A DNA stretch of 64,000 nucleotides from positions 17,474 through 81,473 of the forward strand of contig NZ_ML178714.1 of assembly GCF_004360145.1 (NCBI RefSeq). The letters run 5' to 3'. Below are positions 1-8,268 of the stretch, one piece after another. The translations under genes were made by a program, and so were the position numbers. Source of the DNA: Aliiroseovarius marinus. GTDB lineage: Bacteria; Pseudomonadota; Alphaproteobacteria; Rhodobacterales; Rhodobacteraceae. Numbering within the stretch: position 1 is the first letter of the stretch; each line of letters opens with the position of its first letter. The notes beneath the pieces were generated by a model. The model was not told the DNA's origin. It saw nothing but the letters and a program-made list of their open reading frames with translations, and searched no databases.

Positions 1-579
1 TAGGATGCGGTTCACGATGAAGGCAGGGTAGTCCTCGGCGCTGGCGGCGGTTTTTCCCAGACGTTTCACCACGCCCATGAGGGTCTGATAGGTCTCGTCC
101 GAGGTGGCGATGCCGCGGATCAGTTCCACCAGTTGCATCACCGGCACCGGGTTCATGAAGTGAAACCCCATGAAGCGTTCCGGACGGTCGGTCTTGGCCG
201 CAAGGCGCGTGATCGACAAAGAGGACGTGTTGGTGGTGAGGATCGTGTTGTCCCCCAGCGATGGCGCCAGACCTGCAAAGATCTGGTTCTTGATGTCTTC
301 ACGTTCCGTGGCGGCTTCGATCACCAGATCTGTGCCGCCCAGTTCGCCCAAGTCCTGTGTGGTGCGAATGTTGGCCAGCGCCTCTGTGCGTGCGTCTTCG
401 CCGAGCGTGCCTTTCGACACCTGACGCGCGGTGTTCTTTTCAATCCGCGCCATTGCGGCGGTCAGGGCATCTTCCGAAATGTCGTTCAGAAGAACCCTGT
501 ACCCGGCCACGGCAAAGGTATGGGCGATCCCGTTGCCCATCTGACCCGCACCGATCACACCGACAGTCTGAATGCTCAT
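1..579 (-). CDS. hbd: 3-hydroxybutyryl-CoA dehydrogenase, 3' end cut by window
   Basis: This reading frame starts at ATG 579 and runs off the left edge, so about 193 N-terminal residues are visible. The start reads MSIQTVGVIGAGQMGNGIAH, a GxGxxG NAD-binding Rossmann motif of the 3-hydroxyacyl-CoA dehydrogenase family. The segments LTTNTSSLSIT and FMGFHFMNPVPVMQLVE follow; the family's catalytic His lies in the GFHFMNP motif. The enzyme oxidises 3-hydroxybutyryl-CoA to acetoacetyl-CoA with NAD+. It starts 5 bp after the stop of the aldehyde dehydrogenase gene and is the last visible gene of the leftward glutarate-type operon, fitting the last steps from crotonyl-CoA. The enoyl-CoA hydratase that should precede it is not in the window. 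The family call is firm; exact chain-length preference is inferred. Confidence 0.88.
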   Translation of the reverse strand, partial: MSIQTVGVIGAGQMGNGIAHTFAVAGYRVLLNDISEDALTAAMARIEKNTARQVSKGTLGEDARTEALANIRTTQDLGELGGTDLVIEAATEREDIKNQIFAGLAPSLGDNTILTTNTSSLSITRLAAKTDRPERFMGFHFMNPVPVMQLVELIRGIATSDETYQTLMGVVKRLGKTAASAEDYPAFIVNRIL

Positions 580-583
580 TTGC

Positions 584-2014
584 CTACCCTGCAAAGCTAT
601 AGGCGGTTTTCACGGTGGTGTAGAACTCTGCCGCATAGCGCCCCTGTTCGCGCGAGCCATAGCTGGAGCCTTTGCGCCCACCAAAGGGCACATGGTAGTC
701 GACGCCAGCTGTGGGCAGGTTCACCATCACCATGCCAGCTTGCGACTTGCGCTTGAATTCACGGGCGAATTTCAGGTTCGAGGTGCAGATGCCCGAGGAC
801 AGGCCGAACTCGGTGTCATTGGACACGGAAAGCGCCTCGTCGAAATCGGCGACTTTGATGATCGAGGCGCAGGGACCGAAAATCTCTTCTCGGCTCGAGC
901 GCATCTGATTGGTGGCTCCGACAAACAGGGCGGGGGCCTGGAAGAACCCTTCCGTGTCGCGGTTCAGGCGGTCACCGCCGATCACGTCGGCCCCTTCGCC
1001 GCGGGCCAAGTCAACATAGCCGAGGTTGCCGTTCAGTTGGCTTTCAGACACCACCGGCCCAATCTGGGTGGCCGCATCCAGCGGATTGCCCACATTCAGC
1101 GCCTGCATTTCCGTCGACAGGCGATCCACAAACGCGTCATGGATACCCGCCTGAACGATGATCCGGCTTGACGCCGTGCAGCGCTGGCCGGTCGAGAAGA
1201 AGGCACCATTCAAAACGGTCGACACGGCGATATCCATGTCGGCGTCGTCCATGATTACCATCGGGTTTTTGCCACCCATTTCCATCTGCAGCTTCTTCAT
1301 GCCGCGCGCGGCGTCCACGGCCATGTTCCGGCCCACCGGTACCGAGCCAGTGAAGGTGATCGCATCCACGCCGGGATGGTCGACAATGGCTTGCCCGACA
1401 ACGGACCCGCGCCCCATGACAAGGTTGAACACACCGGCCGGAACGCCCGCCTTATGCAAGATCTCGGCCAGAACATGTGCCGAGCCAGGCGTCAGGTCGG
1501 CAGGTTTGAACACCACCGTGTTGCCATAGGCCAGGGCGGGGGCGATTTTCCACGCAGGAATTGCGATGGGGAAGTTCCAAGGCGTGATCATACCGACCAC
1601 ACCGACCGGTTCGCGCACCACGTCCACGTCCACATCCGGGCGGACCGAGGCGATCGCATCGCCTGCCACGCGGATCGCTTCGCCCGAGAAGAACCGGAAG
1701 ATCTGCGCCGCACGGGCGGTTTCCCCGATGGCTTCCGCTAGGGTTTTGCCTTCCTCGCGGGCCAGAATGGTGCCGATCTCGTCCTTACGGGCGAAGATCT
1801 CGGCGGCCACGGCTTCAAGGATGTCCGACCGCAGTTGCGGCGAGGCATTGGCCCATGCTGGCAAGGCGGCATTTGCTGCAGCCACCGCATCGCCAACCTG
1901 ATCAACCGATGCATGGGCATATTCGCCAATGACATCCGATAGGTCTGCAGGGTTGAGGTTCGGGGCGGCATCCACGCCGTCCAGCCATTCGCCGGCAATC
2001 AGGTTCTGCTTCAT
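584..2014 (-). CDS. NAD(P)-dependent aldehyde dehydrogenase, probable glutarate-semialdehyde dehydrogenase
   Basis: This is a 476-residue aldehyde dehydrogenase of normal family length. It shows the cofactor-side motif TPWNFPIAIPAWK, the general-base Glu in LQMEMGGKNP, and the nucleophilic Cys in FSTGQRCTASSR. I chose ATG 2014 because GAGAGCC lies just upstream and MKQNLIAGEW matches family N termini; an open frame extends 32 codons further upstream. By sequence it resembles the succinate/2-oxoglutarate-semialdehyde dehydrogenase branch. The neighbours are a GabT/DavT-type aminotransferase, glutaryl-CoA dehydrogenase and a CoA-transferase. I therefore infer that it oxidises glutarate semialdehyde (5-oxopentanoate) to glutarate in the cytoplasm. 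Succinate semialdehyde remains a plausible alternative substrate. Confidence 0.88.
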   Translation of the reverse strand: MKQNLIAGEWLDGVDAAPNLNPADLSDVIGEYAHASVDQVGDAVAAANAALPAWANASPQLRSDILEAVAAEIFARKDEIGTILAREEGKTLAEAIGETARAAQIFRFFSGEAIRVAGDAIASVRPDVDVDVVREPVGVVGMITPWNFPIAIPAWKIAPALAYGNTVVFKPADLTPGSAHVLAEILHKAGVPAGVFNLVMGRGSVVGQAIVDHPGVDAITFTGSVPVGRNMAVDAARGMKKLQMEMGGKNPMVIMDDADMDIAVSTVLNGAFFSTGQRCTASSRIIVQAGIHDAFVDRLSTEMQALNVGNPLDAATQIGPVVSESQLNGNLGYVDLARGEGADVIGGDRLNRDTEGFFQAPALFVGATNQMRSSREEIFGPCASIIKVADFDEALSVSNDTEFGLSSGICTSNLKFAREFKRKSQAGMVMVNLPTAGVDYHVPFGGRKGSSYGSREQGRYAAEFYTTVKTAYSFAG

Positions 2015-2112
2015 GGTGGCTCTCATTTTATCTGATAAGGGAGGGACCTCACACGAGGTCTCATACACGGGCGGTGACAGCCCGAGCGGATCGAGATGGG
2101 ATTTCATCAATC

Positions 2113-2146
2113 ACCGGTCGCCACGCGGTTGAGGCGACCGGTTTTT
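2113..2146. terminator. strong hairpin between gcdH and the aldehyde dehydrogenase gene
   Basis: A perfect 10-bp inverted repeat (ACCGGTCGCC / GGCGACCGGT, 10-nt loop) is followed on the plus strand by TTTTTCTT. It sits between two leftward genes, but the T-run lies on the plus-strand side. It may therefore act as a partial terminator, an mRNA-stabilising hairpin, or a stop for antisense transcription. Confidence 0.45.
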
Positions 2147-2160
2147 CTTGTGCGCTTGCG

Positions 2161-3375
2161 TTACGCGAACGCCTGCAGGCCAGTCTGTGCACGGCCCAGG
2201 ATCAGGGCGTGGACATCGTGCGTGCCCTCATAGGTGTTCACCGTTTCCAGGTTCACCATGTGGCGGATCACGTGGAAGTCCTGGCTGATGCCGTTGCCGC
2301 CGTGCATGTCACGGGCGTGACGGGCGATCTCCAGCGCCTTGCCGCAGTTGTTGCGCTTGATCAGCGACACCATTTCGGGCGCGGCTTTGGCTTCGTCCAT
2401 CAGACGACCAACGCGCAGAGCGGCTTGCAGCCCCAATGTGATCTCGGTCTGCATGTTGGCGAGCTTCAGCTGGAACAGCTGCATTTGCGCCAGAGGTTTG
2501 CCAAACTGCTTACGGTCCAGACCGTATTGACGTGCGCCGTGCCAGCAGGCCTCGGCAGCACCCATGGCGCCCCATGCGATGCCATAGCGGGCGCGGTTCA
2601 GACAGCCGAACGGACCTTTCAGGCCTTCAACATCGGGCAGCAGGGCGTCTTCGCCCACTTCGACATTGCTCATCACGATCTCGCCGGTGATCGAGGCGCG
2701 CAGCGACTGTTTGCCTTCGATCTTCGGTGCGGTCAGACCTTTGGTGCCTTTGTCCAGCACGAAGCCCTTGATCTTACCGTCATGGGCGTCGGATTTGGCC
2801 CAGACCACAAACACATCCGCGATCGGCGCGTTCGAGATCCACATTTTCGAGCCGTTCAGCACATAGCCACCATCAACCTTTTTGGCCGTGGTTTTCATGC
2901 TGCCGGGATCCGAGCCCGCGTCGGGTTCGGTCAGGCCAAAACAGCCGATCCATTCGCCCGAAGCCAGCTTGGGCAGGTATTTTGCGCGCTGCTCTTCGGT
3001 GCCGTAGGCATAGATGGGGTACATCACCAGCGACGACTGAACCGACATCATCGAGCGGTAACCACTGTCCACACGCTCGACTTCGCGCGCGACCAGACCA
3101 TAGGTCACATAGCCTGCGCCAATGCCGCCGAACTTCTCGGGGATGGTGGTGCCCAGCAGGCCCATCTCGCCCATTTCGCGGAAGATTTCCGGGTCGGTCT
3201 CTTCCTTGGCAAAGGCTTCGGTCACGCGCGGGAACAGCTTGTCTTGGGCGTAAGCGCGTGCAGCATCGCGCACCATGCGTTCGTCTTCGTTCAGCTGATC
3301 TTCCAGCAGGAAGGCATCATCCCATGCAAAACCTGCAAGTTCGGGACGGGATTGGGGGGCAAGATCTTTCGCCAT
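2161..3375 (-). CDS. gcdH: glutaryl-CoA dehydrogenase
   Basis: This 404-residue flavoprotein is an acyl-CoA dehydrogenase of the glutaryl-CoA branch. It has the FAD/substrate-binding stretches [17 protein letters not shown] and [18 protein letters not shown]. The catalytic glutamate is near residue 383 in [14 protein letters not shown], as in characterised GcdH enzymes. It converts glutaryl-CoA to crotonyl-CoA and CO2 and passes electrons to ETF. The start ATG is preceded by AGGAGACAAAG. The gene lies 12 bp downstream of the aminotransferase gene in the same leftward operon, so both are probably expressed together under the XRE-cupin regulator encoded opposite. Length is normal and I see no missing residue. 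Confidence 0.95.
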   Translation of the reverse strand: MAKDLAPQSRPELAGFAWDDAFLLEDQLNEDERMVRDAARAYAQDKLFPRVTEAFAKEETDPEIFREMGEMGLLGTTIPEKFGGIGAGYVTYGLVAREVERVDSGYRSMMSVQSSLVMYPIYAYGTEEQRAKYLPKLASGEWIGCFGLTEPDAGSDPGSMKTTAKKVDGGYVLNGSKMWISNAPIADVFVVWAKSDAHDGKIKGFVLDKGTKGLTAPKIEGKQSLRASITGEIVMSNVEVGEDALLPDVEGLKGPFGCLNRARYGIAWGAMGAAEACWHGARQYGLDRKQFGKPLAQMQLFQLKLANMQTEITLGLQAALRVGRLMDEAKAAPEMVSLIKRNNCGKALEIARHARDMHGGNGISQDFHVIRHMVNLETVNTYEGTHDVHALILGRAQTGLQAFA

Positions 3376-3387
3376 ATCTTTGTCTCC

Positions 3388-4692
3388 TTATTCCGCCGCG
3401 ACGGCGGTTTTGCTAATCGCAGCCTCGATCGAGGCTTCAATGATGTCCAGTGCTTCGTCGACCTGCTCCATTGGCACGGTCAGCGGCGGCAGAAGGCGCA
3501 CAGCGTTGGCGCGCGTGCCACAGGGTAGGATGATCAGGCCACGTGCCTCGGCTTCGGCCACAATGGCCTGAGTCAGCGCGGGATCAGGGTTGTTCGTCTC
3601 GCGGTCGGTGACAAGCTCGAAGGCAATCATAGCACCAAGGCCGCGGACATCACCAATGGCTTCCATGCCCTGACGATCTGCCAGCGTGTTCAAGCGCGCC
3701 TTGATCTTTTCACCGATCTCGGCGGCGCGTTCGCAGAGGTTTTCTTCCTCGATCACGTCAAAAACGGCGTTGGCTGCGGCAACTGCCAGCGGGTTGCCCG
3801 CATAGGTGCCGCCGATGCCGCCCACAGGGGCTGCGTCAACGACTTCGGCCCGGCCAGTGACGGCCGACAGCGGGAAGCCACCTGCCAGACCTTTGGCCAT
3901 GGTGACCAGATCTGCGGCAACACCTGCATGTTCAAATGCAAAGAGCTTGCCGGTGCGCGCGATCCCCGCCTGAACTTCATCCGCGATCAGGATGATACCA
4001 TAGTCGTCACAGATCTTGCGCAGCGCGCGCAGGAACTCGGGTTGCGCGATGTTGAAACCGCCTTCGCCCTGTACCGGCTCGATGATCATCGCGGCAACGC
4101 GCTCGGGGTCGATCGAGCTTTTGAACATGTTGTCCAGCACGGCCAGCGACTGTTCTACGGTTACACCGTGGAACTCGTTCGGGAAGGGGGCGTGCAGCAC
4201 TTCCGGCGGCATCGCACCGAAGGCTTTCTTATAAGGGTTCACCTTGCCGCACAGCGCCATGCCCATCAGGGTACGACCGTGGAAAGCGCCCGAAAATGCG
4301 ATCACGCCCGAACGACCAGTAAAGGCGCGGGCCATCTTCACAGCATTCTCAACCGCTTCAGCGCCCGTGGTCACCATCATGGTTTTCTTGGCGAAATCGC
4401 CCGGGGTCGAGGCATTCAGACGCTCGGCCAGTGCAATGTAGCTTTCATACGGCGCCACGTGGAAGCATGTGTGGGTGAAGGCCTCAGATTGCGTCGCAAC
4501 GGCCTCCATCAGTTTGGGGTGGCGGTGGCCAGTGTTGTTTACGGCGATCCCGGCAGCGAAATCGATAAAGCGCTTGCCATCCGCATCCCAGAGTTCTGCG
4601 TTTTCGGCGCGCACGGCATAGATGCCACGGGTCGCTACGCCATTTGCAACGGCAGCGGCGCGGCGGGATTTAAGTGTCTCAGTGTTGCTCAC
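3388..4692 (-). CDS. gabT: class III aminotransferase, 5-aminovalerate / 4-aminobutyrate type
   Basis: This 434-residue PLP-dependent omega-aminotransferase transfers an amino group from 4-aminobutyrate or 5-aminovalerate to 2-oxoglutarate. Visible motifs are TTGAEAVENAVKMAR (PLP phosphate binding), SGAFHGRT, LIADEVQAGIARTG with the PLP-contacting Asp, and VTMAKGLAGG with the Schiff-base Lys. I start it at GTG 4692, because GGAGGAGA lies 6 bp upstream; the five codons before it only encode that ribosome-binding site. It is the first gene of the leftward operon that also encodes glutaryl-CoA dehydrogenase, an aldehyde dehydrogenase and Hbd. This context favours 5-aminovalerate (a DavT role) over 4-aminobutyrate, although many GabT enzymes accept both. 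Confidence 0.9.
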   Translation of the reverse strand: MSNTETLKSRRAAAVANGVATRGIYAVRAENAELWDADGKRFIDFAAGIAVNNTGHRHPKLMEAVATQSEAFTHTCFHVAPYESYIALAERLNASTPGDFAKKTMMVTTGAEAVENAVKMARAFTGRSGVIAFSGAFHGRTLMGMALCGKVNPYKKAFGAMPPEVLHAPFPNEFHGVTVEQSLAVLDNMFKSSIDPERVAAMIIEPVQGEGGFNIAQPEFLRALRKICDDYGIILIADEVQAGIARTGKLFAFEHAGVAADLVTMAKGLAGGFPLSAVTGRAEVVDAAPVGGIGGTYAGNPLAVAAANAVFDVIEEENLCERAAEIGEKIKARLNTLADRQGMEAIGDVRGLGAMIAFELVTDRETNNPDPALTQAIVAEAEARGLIILPCGTRANAVRLLPPLTVPMEQVDEALDIIEASIEAAISKTAVAAE

Positions 4693-4760
4693 CAGAGTCT
4701 CCTCCAACGTGATGGAATCGGATGTCGATTCACAAGTTCATTGATTCTGACATCATGTAT

Positions 4761-4778
4761 TGCTCAATTTATTGAGCA
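4761..4778. promoter_or_regulatory. palindromic operator between the divergent arms of the glutarate cluster
   Basis: TGCTCAATTTATTGAGCA is an exact inverted repeat with 8-bp arms and a 2-bp centre. A further half-site, CGCTCAAT, occurs at 4813-4820, closer to the regulator start codon. Its place in the 158-bp gap between the aminotransferase (GTG 4692) and the XRE-cupin gene (ATG 4851) makes it the likely binding site of that regulator. No binding data are available. Confidence 0.6.
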
Positions 4779-4850
4779 TTGCTAGAGGTAAGTTGGACAA
4801 ACTTCGCTGAATCGCTCAATCTGAGTAAAAGCGATGAAAGGACCAAAACT

Positions 4851-5432
4851 ATGACGGAAGAATTTGACGTCGGTACCCGTTTGAAGCAGCTCAGGTTGCA
4901 ATTTAATATGTCTCAACGGCAATTGGCCGAATCTGCGGGCGTGCCCCACGGGCAGATTTCGATGATCGAGACCAACCGGTCCAGCCCATCCGTTGCGAGC
5001 TTGCGCAAAATACTGGGCGGATTCGGCATTTCCATGTCAGAGTTCTTTGAGCCCGACGCGCCCACGTCCTCGCAAATCTTCTTTACCCCCGCGGAACTGC
5101 GCGATCTGACGTCTCTGCTGTATCAGGGCAATGACGCCGCGCAGAAGAAAATCACGTTGAAGCAGGTGGGGGATGCCAAGTTGCACGGGTTGCAGATCCT
5201 GCACGAACGCTATGAGCCCGGCGCCGATACGGGTGAAACCATGATCGAACATGACGCCAATGAAGGCGGCATCGTCATCGAAGGTGAACTGGAGGTCACA
5301 GTGGGGCAAGAGACCCGCGTGCTGAAGGCCGGTGACGCCTATCTATTTAATTCGCGCGAACCGCACAGGTTTCGCAACATGTCTGACCGGGTGTGCAAGG
5401 TGATCTCGTCCTGCACCCCGCCCTATCTGTAA
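4851..5432 (+). CDS. XRE-family regulator with C-terminal cupin domain
   Basis: The 193-residue protein has an N-terminal helix-turn-helix of the XRE/Cro type (residues about 10-65; SQRQLAESAGVPHGQISMIE). A cupin_2 sensory domain follows at about 110-190, with GGIVIEGELEVTVG and AYLFNSREPHRFRN. This is the PuuR-like architecture that commonly regulates amine and amino-acid catabolism. ATG 4851 is preferred to the upstream in-frame start because AAAGGA precedes it and the HTH begins right after. The gene lies opposite the aminotransferase operon, only 9 bp before a CoA-transferase gene, so it probably controls both arms through the palindrome at 4761-4778. The effector is unknown; a pathway intermediate such as 5-aminovalerate is a guess. 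Confidence 0.88.
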   Translation: MTEEFDVGTRLKQLRLQFNMSQRQLAESAGVPHGQISMIETNRSSPSVASLRKILGGFGISMSEFFEPDAPTSSQIFFTPAELRDLTSLLYQGNDAAQKKITLKQVGDAKLHGLQILHERYEPGADTGETMIEHDANEGGIVIEGELEVTVGQETRVLKAGDAYLFNSREPHRFRNMSDRVCKVISSCTPPYL

Positions 5433-5441
5433 GGACCCAAA

Positions 5442-6548
5442 ATGCCCCCTCTTGCTGGACTGAAAGTTGTAGAACTGGCCCGCATCCTTGCTGGCCCCTG
5501 GATCGGTCAATCGCTTGCCGATCTTGGTGCCGAAGTGATCAAGGTGGAAAGCCCAGCGGGGGATGATACGCGCAAATGGGGACCTCCATTCATTGAGCGG
5601 GACGGTGATAAATCCGCCGCCTATTATTACGCCGCAAACCGCGGCAAAGACTGCGTGACCTGTGATTTCCGCACGCCGGAAGGGCAGGAGCAGGTGCGCG
5701 AACTGATCAAGGATGCCGACATTCTGATCGAGAACTTCAAGGTCGGCGGGTTGGCCAAGTACGGGCTGGACTATGACAGCGTGAAAGAGCTGAACCCACG
5801 TCTGATCTATTGTTCGATCACCGGGTTTGGACAGGACGGGCCTTACGCCAAGCGCGCGGGGTATGATTTCTTGCTGCAAGGCATGTCCGGGTTGATGTCG
5901 ATCACCGGCGAACCAGAGCGTCAGCCGCAAAAGGTCGGCGTGGCAGTCACCGATATCGTGACCGGGCTTTACGGCACCATCGGCGTGTTGGCCGCGGTCG
6001 AACAGCGTCATCGCACTGGCAAGGGGCAGCATATCGACATGTCTTTGCTGGACTGTGCAACGGCGATGCTGGCCAATCAGGCGATGAACTTTCTGGCGAC
6101 CGGGGAAAGCCCTCAGCGGCGCGGCAACGTGCATCCGAATATTGCACCTTATCAAGTACTGCCTACCGCAGATGGACATTTCATTCTGGCCGTTGGGAAT
6201 GACGGGCAGTTTCAGCGTTTCTGCGATGTCATTGATCGCCCGGATCTGCGCGACAATCCGGATTTCGCGACCAACCAGCTGCGCGTGGAAAACCGGGATG
6301 TTCTGACCATCGAGATCGAGCGGGAAACGCAGAAGTGGCAGAAGGTCGATCTGCTGGAGGCGCTCGAGAATGCAACCGTGCCCGCGGGTCCGATCAACTC
6401 GATCGGTGAAGCGTTTGATGATGCGCAGATCCAGCATCGTGGCATGCAGATCACGCCGGAAGGCGTGCCGGGCGTGCGTGGGCCTTGGGTGTTCTCAGAC
6501 GCCGAGCTGGCGCTGGACAAATCGGCGCCTGTGCTGCCGACCTCCTGA
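5442..6548 (+). CDS. family III CoA-transferase (CaiB/BaiF), probable glutarate CoA-transferase
   Basis: This is a 368-residue CaiB/BaiF enzyme. It begins with the family signature ELARILAGPWIGQSLADLGAEVIKVE and contains GRGKD-like and IENFKVGG segments. Asp171 in VAVTDIVTG aligns with the catalytic Asp of formyl-CoA transferase. Next to glutaryl-CoA dehydrogenase it is best read as a succinyl-CoA:glutarate CoA-transferase that activates glutarate. The C terminus ends soon after FSDAELALDKSAPVL, without the usual GEHT plus helix tail, so the protein is about 20-30 residues shorter than typical. It follows the regulator gene by 9 bp and is followed by a clear terminator. The substrate assignment is inferred from context. 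Confidence 0.85.
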   Translation: MPPLAGLKVVELARILAGPWIGQSLADLGAEVIKVESPAGDDTRKWGPPFIERDGDKSAAYYYAANRGKDCVTCDFRTPEGQEQVRELIKDADILIENFKVGGLAKYGLDYDSVKELNPRLIYCSITGFGQDGPYAKRAGYDFLLQGMSGLMSITGEPERQPQKVGVAVTDIVTGLYGTIGVLAAVEQRHRTGKGQHIDMSLLDCATAMLANQAMNFLATGESPQRRGNVHPNIAPYQVLPTADGHFILAVGNDGQFQRFCDVIDRPDLRDNPDFATNQLRVENRDVLTIEIERETQKWQKVDLLEALENATVPAGPINSIGEAFDDAQIQHRGMQITPEGVPGVRGPWVFSDAELALDKSAPVLPTS

Positions 6549-6571
6549 GCCAAGAAAACTGAACAGAAGAG

Positions 6572-6597
6572 GGCCGGGGTTCCACCCGGCCTTTTTT
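6572..6597 (+). terminator. Rho-independent terminator of the regulator/CoA-transferase transcript
   Basis: A 7-bp stem GGCCGGG / CCCGGCC with a 6-nt loop is followed directly by TTTTTT. It lies 24 bp after the CoA-transferase stop codon. Confidence 0.85.
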
Positions 6598-6638
6598 GTG
6601 GCCGCTTCACGCGGAACACCGCGGTCGATGGCGCATTC

Positions 6639-6664
6639 AAAAAAAAACCGCCCAAGCAGGGCGG
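6639..6664 (-). terminator. Rho-independent terminator downstream of the TRAP permease remnant
   Basis: Read on the minus strand, CCGCCC / GGGCGG with a 5-nt loop is followed by a run of T residues (nine A on the plus strand at 6639-6647). It lies about 70 bp past the permease stop codon and was presumably the terminator of an originally intact TRAP operon. Confidence 0.85.
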
Positions 6665-6731
6665 CCAGTTACGGGAATGTCTGTGAAATACGCCAGACGC
6701 CGCCAAGAGGCGGCGCCTGATCGTTTCGCGG

Positions 6732-7540
6732 TTAGAACAGCAGGCTTGGTAGCCACAATGCGATCTGCGGGAACGCCACCACCAGCGCCAAGCCAATGAT
6801 TTGCAGCGCCACAAAGGGCAAAGCCGCCTTGTAGATGTCCCCGATTGTGATCTCGGGCGGGGCTACAGAGCGCATGTAGAACAGGTTGTAGCCGAACGGT
6901 GGCGTCAGATAGGCCGATTGCATCGACAGGATGAACAGCACCGCAAACCAAGTGGTGTCATAGCCAAGTTCGCGCACGATCGGCACAAACAGCGGCACGG
7001 TGATGAACACGATGGCGAAGTCGTCCAAGAACATGCCCAGCACGAAATAGGTGGCCAGCATGGCGATGATCACCCAGATGGGGGACAGGTCGAAATCCTC
7101 GATCAACTCACCCACGATCTGCCCTGCGCCCAGACCCACATAGATCTTGGAAAAGAATACCGCCGCGATGGTGATCCACATGAGCATCCCCATCAGCTTG
7201 GTGGTGGTCAGCATCACGTAGCGCAGCATGTCCCAGTTCAGGCGTCGCTGAATGGCGGCGATCACCAGTGAGCCGAAAGCACCGATCGCAGAGGCTTCGG
7301 AGGGCGAGGTTACGCCGCCGATGATACAGCCCAAAACCGTCACAATCAGAATGCCCGGCGCGATCAGAAAGCGGAGAGATAGGATCTTCTCTTTCGCCGT
7401 GAATTGCTCCTCGGCGGGCGGACCCATCGAGGGGTTAATGCGGCAGCGCACCAGAATATAGGTGATGTAGATCCCCGCCAGCATTAGGCCGGGAATAAGC
7501 CCCGCAGCAAAAAGCTTGCCCACCGAGTCGCGTGACAGGA
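6732..7540 (-). pseudogene. dctM: TRAP transporter large permease (DctM), 5' half missing
   Basis: Homology to DctM begins around the SVGKLFAAGLIPGLMLAGIY segment (about 7526) and continues to a normal C terminus. It includes GVTSPSEASAIGAFG, MFLDDFAIVFITVPLFVPI and SAYLTPPFGYNLFYM and several hydrophobic helices. About 265 residues remain of a protein that normally has roughly 430. Upstream of about 7540 the minus-strand frame stays open, but its residues (Arg- and His-rich) are only the antisense of the response-regulator fragment. No dctQ or dctP is present. The 5' half is therefore lost at a breakpoint, and the fragment cannot make a working transporter. Its position behind the glutarate cluster suggests it once served a related substrate, but that is inference. 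Confidence 0.85.
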
Positions 7541-7544
7541 AGGC

Positions 7545-8006
7545 GTGGTCGATTGGAATCTGCCGGTCATTGGCGCGGCCAAGCTGATCGAAGTCCTGCG
7601 CGAGCAAGACAACACACCGCGCTTCGTGGTGTACGGAGACGCGGGGGGCGACACCGCGCGACTGGCCATGCAGGCCGGGGCGGCAGGCTTTGTGGCACGT
7701 TCGGGCGAGGTGGCAGGCCTGCTGGATACCTGCGCCGAGGTCGCTGCCGGCAAGATGGTCTTTCCGTTCATCGACATGCGCGAAATGCAGCAAGACCCCA
7801 TCCATTCCTTGTCGCGAAAAGAGCGCGCGATGTTGGAGGCGCTGGCAAAGGGTTTGTCCAATCGCGATTTGTCGAAGGATCTGGGGATTTCGACCAACAC
7901 GGTGAAGTTCCACCTCTCGAATATTTACGAGAAGCTTTCGGTCAAGAACCGTGCCCAGGCGATTGCCTATTACTATTCATCGCAATACGCAGGCGGGTCG
8001 CGCTAG
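7545..8006 (+). pseudogene. NarL/LuxR-type response regulator, N-terminal part missing
   Basis: The fragment begins VDWNLPVIGAAKLIEVLREQ, the receiver-domain region beside the phospho-acceptor site, and continues through AGAAGFVARS. It ends with a complete LuxR-type helix-turn-helix: LSRKERAMLEALAKGLSNRDL and STNTVKFHLSNIYEKLSVKN. The first roughly 50 residues of the receiver domain, including the acidic pocket, are absent. The frame is closed by TGA a few codons upstream at the junction with the dctM remnant. A GTG at 7545 could start translation but lacks a good ribosome-binding site. I read it as a truncated gene produced by the same breakpoint that cut dctM; it is not a functional two-component regulator. 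No partner kinase is nearby. Confidence 0.8.
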
Positions 8007-8268
8007 ATCCTTGTGTGGTCATAACGATTTTCTGGGAAGAAAGCAGCTTTAGGGCTCTGTCAGAAGCAACTCGCTTGAGGTGGCAGGGCGGCTATAGTCC
8101 CCATCCATCCTCTGCCGCATGTCATATTTGATGAAGATCAATGCGGCACGTCTGGCGCTGTAGGTAGCGTCAAATACGTGGAAGCAGTTGTGTCCGCTGA
8201 ACGCTAAGGCGCGTGCGGGCTGCGCGATTGTGCGACGGTTGCGGATTTGACCAAGGGAAAGGACCGAC
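8007..8268. other. gene-free stretch before the phosphoglycerol transferase gene
   Basis: These 262 bases follow the truncated response regulator. A minus-strand open frame ending at 8049 crosses them, but it overlaps the next gene and shows no family I recognise. The sequence GGGCTCTGTCAGAAGC at 8053-8068 vaguely resembles an insertion-sequence end, but I cannot find a matching partner. AAAGGA ahead of 8269 is the ribosome-binding site of the next gene. Confidence 0.4.

Noticed and set aside
4779-4850. Upstream start of the XRE-cupin regulator
   Set aside because: The extra 24 residues lack a ribosome-binding site and run across the palindrome half-site; ATG 4851 has AAAGGA.
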